Shown here: piece by piece, positions 52,919-55,115 of the stretch | How positions within the stretch are numbered: position 1 is the first letter of the stretch | How the letters are laid out: each line of letters starts with the position of its first letter | Assembly: GCF_009911695.1 (NCBI RefSeq) | Contig: NZ_QWKK01000007.1 | Coordinates: 1-55,115 of the forward strand | Direction: 5' to 3' | DNA from: Enterorhabdus sp. P55 | Lineage (GTDB): Bacteria; Actinomycetota; Coriobacteriia; Coriobacteriales; Eggerthellaceae | DNA: 55,115 nucleotides | Notes under the pieces: generated by a model | What the model saw: only the letters and a program-made list of their open reading frames with translations | What the model was told of the DNA's origin: nothing | Database searches by the model: none | Position numbers and translations under genes: made by a program

Positions 52919-54532
52919 CTAGGCTCCGAACACCTCGGCGGCCACGGCGTCGATGCGCGCCAGCACGTCATCGGGATCCATGAGCACGATGGACTCGAAC
53001 AGCGGCGGCGACACCATGTTGCCGCACACGGCCACGCGCAGGGGCTGAAGCAGGTTCTTCACCTTCAGGTCCAGCGGCTCGGCGAGCGAGCGGCACGCCT
53101 CCTCCAGGGCGGCGGCCTCCCAGGGCACGTCCTCGCGGGCGAGCGCCTCGCGGCAGGCGGCGAGCGCCTCCTGGGCTCGCGCCCCCTCCTTGAGCAGCAC
53201 CTTGTTCATGCTCTTCTCGTCCAGGCGCACGCCACCGCCCCAGAACAGGAACTCCAGCTTCTCGGGGATCTCGTCCAGGCGATTCAGGCGCTCGATGACC
53301 AGCGGGTACACCGGCGCGTAGGCATCCGGGTCGGCCAGCACGTCGGCCAGGGCCGCGCCCACGGCCTCGTCCCAGCCTTCGCAGCCCGGGCCGAAGTCGC
53401 GCGGGGCAGGCTCCTCGCCGGGGGCAGGCGTGGGCACCACGGTCACGCCGTCGTCCACCGACGCGCCCTGGGCCTCGGCGCGGGCGATCCACGGGGCGGC
53501 CGCGGCCAGCCAGGCATCCTCGTCCATCTCGCGCAGGTACACGCCGTTCATCCAGTCGAGCTTCTGGGGGTCCATCACGCCGTGCTTCTTGCTGATGCGG
53601 TCGAGCGAGAACACGCGGCAGAGCTCCTCAGGCGGCACGATGGTGGTCTCGCCGTCCAGCGACCAGCCGATGAGCGCGAGGAAGTTCACCAGAGCGTCAG
53701 GCAGGTAGCCCTCGTCGCGGAACTGCTCCACCGACGTGGCCCCGTGTCGCTTGGAGAGCTTGTGGCCGTCCGGCCCCAGGATCATGGGCAGGTGCGCGAA
53801 CAGCGGCACCTTCGCGCCGAGCGCCTCGTAGACGAGCACTTGGCGCGGTGTGTTGGACAGGTGGTCGTCGCCGCGGATGACGTGGGTCATGGCCATGTTG
53901 ACGTCGTCGCACACCACGGCGAAGTTGTAGGTGAAGGTGCCGTCGGTGCGCTTGAGGATCATGTCGTCCATCACGTCAAGCGGGAACGACATGTGCCCGT
54001 ACACGGCGTCCTCGAACTCCACCGGGCCGTGGTCGTCGGGTACCGCCAGGCGCCAGACGTGGGGCTCGCCAGCTGCGATGCGCGCGGCGGCCTCCTCAGG
54101 CGCGAGCGCCCGGCAGGTGCGGTCGTAGCCGCCGTATCCGCCCTCCTCGGCCTCGGCCTTCTTGCGCTTGGCGTCGAGCTCCTCCTTCGTGCAGAAGCAC
54201 GGGTAGGCCGCCCCGGCGGCGATGAGCTGGTCGAGGGCCGCCTGATAGGTGTCGGTGCGCTCGGTCTGGAAGTAGGGGCCGCACGAGCCGCCCACGCCCG
54301 GGCCCTCGTCCCAGTCCAGGCCCAGCCACTCCATGGCGCGCAGGATGATGCCGGTGTTCTCCGCCGTGGAGCGCTCGGGGTCGGTGTCCTCGATGCGCAG
54401 CACGAAGGTGCCGCCCATGGCGCGGGCGAAGGCCCAGTTGTAGATGGCGGTGCGCGCGCCGCCCACGTGGAGCTTGCCGGTGGGGGAGGGCGCGAAGCGC
54501 ACGCGGACGGGGGTGTCGGTGGTAGCAGTCAT
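52919..54532 (-). CDS. gltX: Glutamyl-tRNA synthetase
   Basis: About 537 residues. The class-I signature regions are PSPTGKLHVGGARTAIYNWA (HIGH-type) and KLSKRHG (KMSKS-type). The zinc-binding-like CFCTKEELDAKRKKAE and the anticodon-binding helical C-terminus complete the enzyme, which charges tRNA-Glu in the cytoplasm. ATG 54532 is favoured because GAAGAAGG abuts the first ATG at 54538 but is well spaced from this one. It is a reliable core gene and anchors the right end of the window as chromosomal. Confidence 0.95.
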   Translation of the reverse strand: MTATTDTPVRVRFAPSPTGKLHVGGARTAIYNWAFARAMGGTFVLRIEDTDPERSTAENTGIILRAMEWLGLDWDEGPGVGGSCGPYFQTERTDTYQAALDQLIAAGAAYPCFCTKEELDAKRKKAEAEEGGYGGYDRTCRALAPEEAAARIAAGEPHVWRLAVPDDHGPVEFEDAVYGHMSFPLDVMDDMILKRTDGTFTYNFAVVCDDVNMAMTHVIRGDDHLSNTPRQVLVYEALGAKVPLFAHLPMILGPDGHKLSKRHGATSVEQFRDEGYLPDALVNFLALIGWSLDGETTIVPPEELCRVFSLDRISKKHGVMDPQKLDWMNGVYLREMDEDAWLAAAAPWIARAEAQGASVDDGVTVVPTPAPGEEPAPRDFGPGCEGWDEAVGAALADVLADPDAYAPVYPLVIERLNRLDEIPEKLEFLFWGGGVRLDEKSMNKVLLKEGARAQEALAACREALAREDVPWEAAALEEACRSLAEPLDLKVKNLLQPLRVAVCGNMVSPPLFESIVLMDPDDVLARIDAVAAEVFGA

Positions 54533-54545
54533 GGTCATCCTTCTT

Positions 54546-55115
54546 CTACGATCTTCGGTCGGGGCCGCGCCGCATGAGGCGGCGGCCGGCCACGAGGGAC
54601 AGTATAGACATACCGCCTGTCACGGCGAGCCACGTGGCGGCCATCCCCATCCAAAATGCGAGCGGGTACATGCTGATGAGCAGCGAGTCCCATGAGAACG
54701 TCCAGTTCCCCTGGGGGAAGAGCACGGCGTGGAAGGCGGCGAACAGCCCGTTGAAGTCGAGCGCGCCCCACAGCCCCAGCACGGCGAAGGCGGCGATGAC
54801 CACGGCCGGCGCAGCCATGAGGGCGCATCCGGCTAACGCGCGCCGGCTGCGGACCATGAGGGCCACCAGGGCCAGGGCGCCGGCGGCGGTGGCCGCGAGC
54901 GCGAGGGGGGCGGCCGCGCCGATGAGGCGGTTGCAGTCATCGAGGTGCGAGAGCGCGTCGGCGTCGAGCGCATAGCGGTCGCTCAGGCGCGCGAGGGCCT
55001 CCATCGTCTCGATGGCGCCTGCGTCGGCGGCAAGCGCCTCCCGCGCTCGGGCCGACCACTCGCCGGCCGTGGGCGGGCCGGCGTCGGCGGCGCGCCGGGC
55101 GGCGTCCACCACGCG
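54546..55115 (-). CDS. DUF1461/TIGR01906 membrane protein, 5' partial
   Basis: At least 190 residues; the 5' end is cut by the window edge (the frame stays open to 55115). Hydrophobic helices lie near 66-86, 95-115 and 150-172 of the visible part. The motif LDFNGLFAAFHAVLFPQGNW plus TFSWDSLLISMYPLAFW is the hallmark of TIGR01906 proteins, whose function is unknown. It ends 7 bp before the gltX ATG region, so it may be co-transcribed upstream of gltX. Confidence 0.8.
   Translation of the reverse strand, partial: RVVDAARRAADAGPPTAGEWSARAREALAADAGAIETMEALARLSDRYALDADALSHLDDCNRLIGAAAPLALAATAAGALALVALMVRSRRALAGCALMAAPAVVIAAFAVLGLWGALDFNGLFAAFHAVLFPQGNWTFSWDSLLISMYPLAFWMGMAATWLAVTGGMSILSLVAGRRLMRRGPDRRS

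Noticed and set aside
52427-54577. Long plus-strand frame antisense to gltX and the polyferredoxin gene
   Set aside because: gltX signature motifs lie on the minus strand; the plus frame has none.

Overview
The window is high-GC DNA with Actinobacterial codon use. Its gene content points to a gut coriobacterium of the Eggerthellaceae (Eggerthella, Gordonibacter, Adlercreutzia and relatives). The evidence is two soluble molybdopterin oxidoreductases with ferredoxin-like partners, a Tat-exported fumarate-reductase-like flavoprotein beside a multihaem cytochrome c, a LuxR-type regulator with a large membrane domain, a choloylglycine hydrolase, an EFR1-type flavodoxin/ferredoxin and many degenerate regulators. 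The genus call is inference, since no rRNA is present.

Layout: 1-2500 holds a partial gene, an XRE regulator with a membrane protein, and a Fic protein. 2534-6339 is a five-gene minus-strand operon (Mo enzyme, Fe-S protein, zinc-ribbon protein, membrane protein, second zinc-ribbon protein), followed upstream by a TetR regulator. 7295-10490 is a graveyard: the 3' tail of a second choloylglycine hydrolase gene, a truncated IS3 copy, a decapitated ABC permease with its intact ATPase, and an HxlR remnant. 11146-13130 holds a rhodanese, a small CxCxxC protein and the intact choloylglycine hydrolase. 13373-17330 is a second Mo enzyme/Fe-S pair with a divergent double-MarR regulator. 17453-20721 is a potassium-uptake operon (two TrkA-N proteins, TrkH, a KdpD-like sensor without kinase). 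20818-25093 holds a paralogue of the CxCxxC protein, a GNAT pseudogene, a lipoprotein with a microprotein/membrane pair, an esterase, and LysR and acetyltransferase remnants. 25110-29174 is a respiratory flavoprotein, cytochrome and regulator module. 29233-31154 is a UDG-family protein and an AAA ATPase. 31230-36425 is a two-component system with a MacB-like ABC exporter.

36954-42593 is probably the most interesting metabolic locus: an ethanolamine-type permease, a HAD domain fused to a class-III PLP enzyme resembling ethanolamine-phosphate phospho-lyases, an APH-type kinase, a PII protein, and an ANTAR regulator on the other strand. Together they suggest uptake, phosphorylation and B12-independent phospho-lyase breakdown of an amino alcohol, with nitrogen-linked control. 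43014-49928 is accessory DNA (RHH/Fic pair, AraC and GyrI-like proteins, methyltransferase, AbiE pair). 49975-55115 returns to housekeeping genes (a GMP synthetase ATPase subunit without its amidotransferase domain, thioesterase, polyferredoxin, gltX, DUF1461 protein).

Two repeat families stand out. One is an approximately 170-bp element with 31-36 bp inverted termini, present three times (356-529, 10636-10805, 21669-21841). The other is a REP-like hairpin built on GGGGACAGTTCTGTGTGTT, found at five sites between 36.5 and 46.7 kb; one copy has split a YdeI-like gene. No rRNA, tRNA or CRISPR array was recognised.
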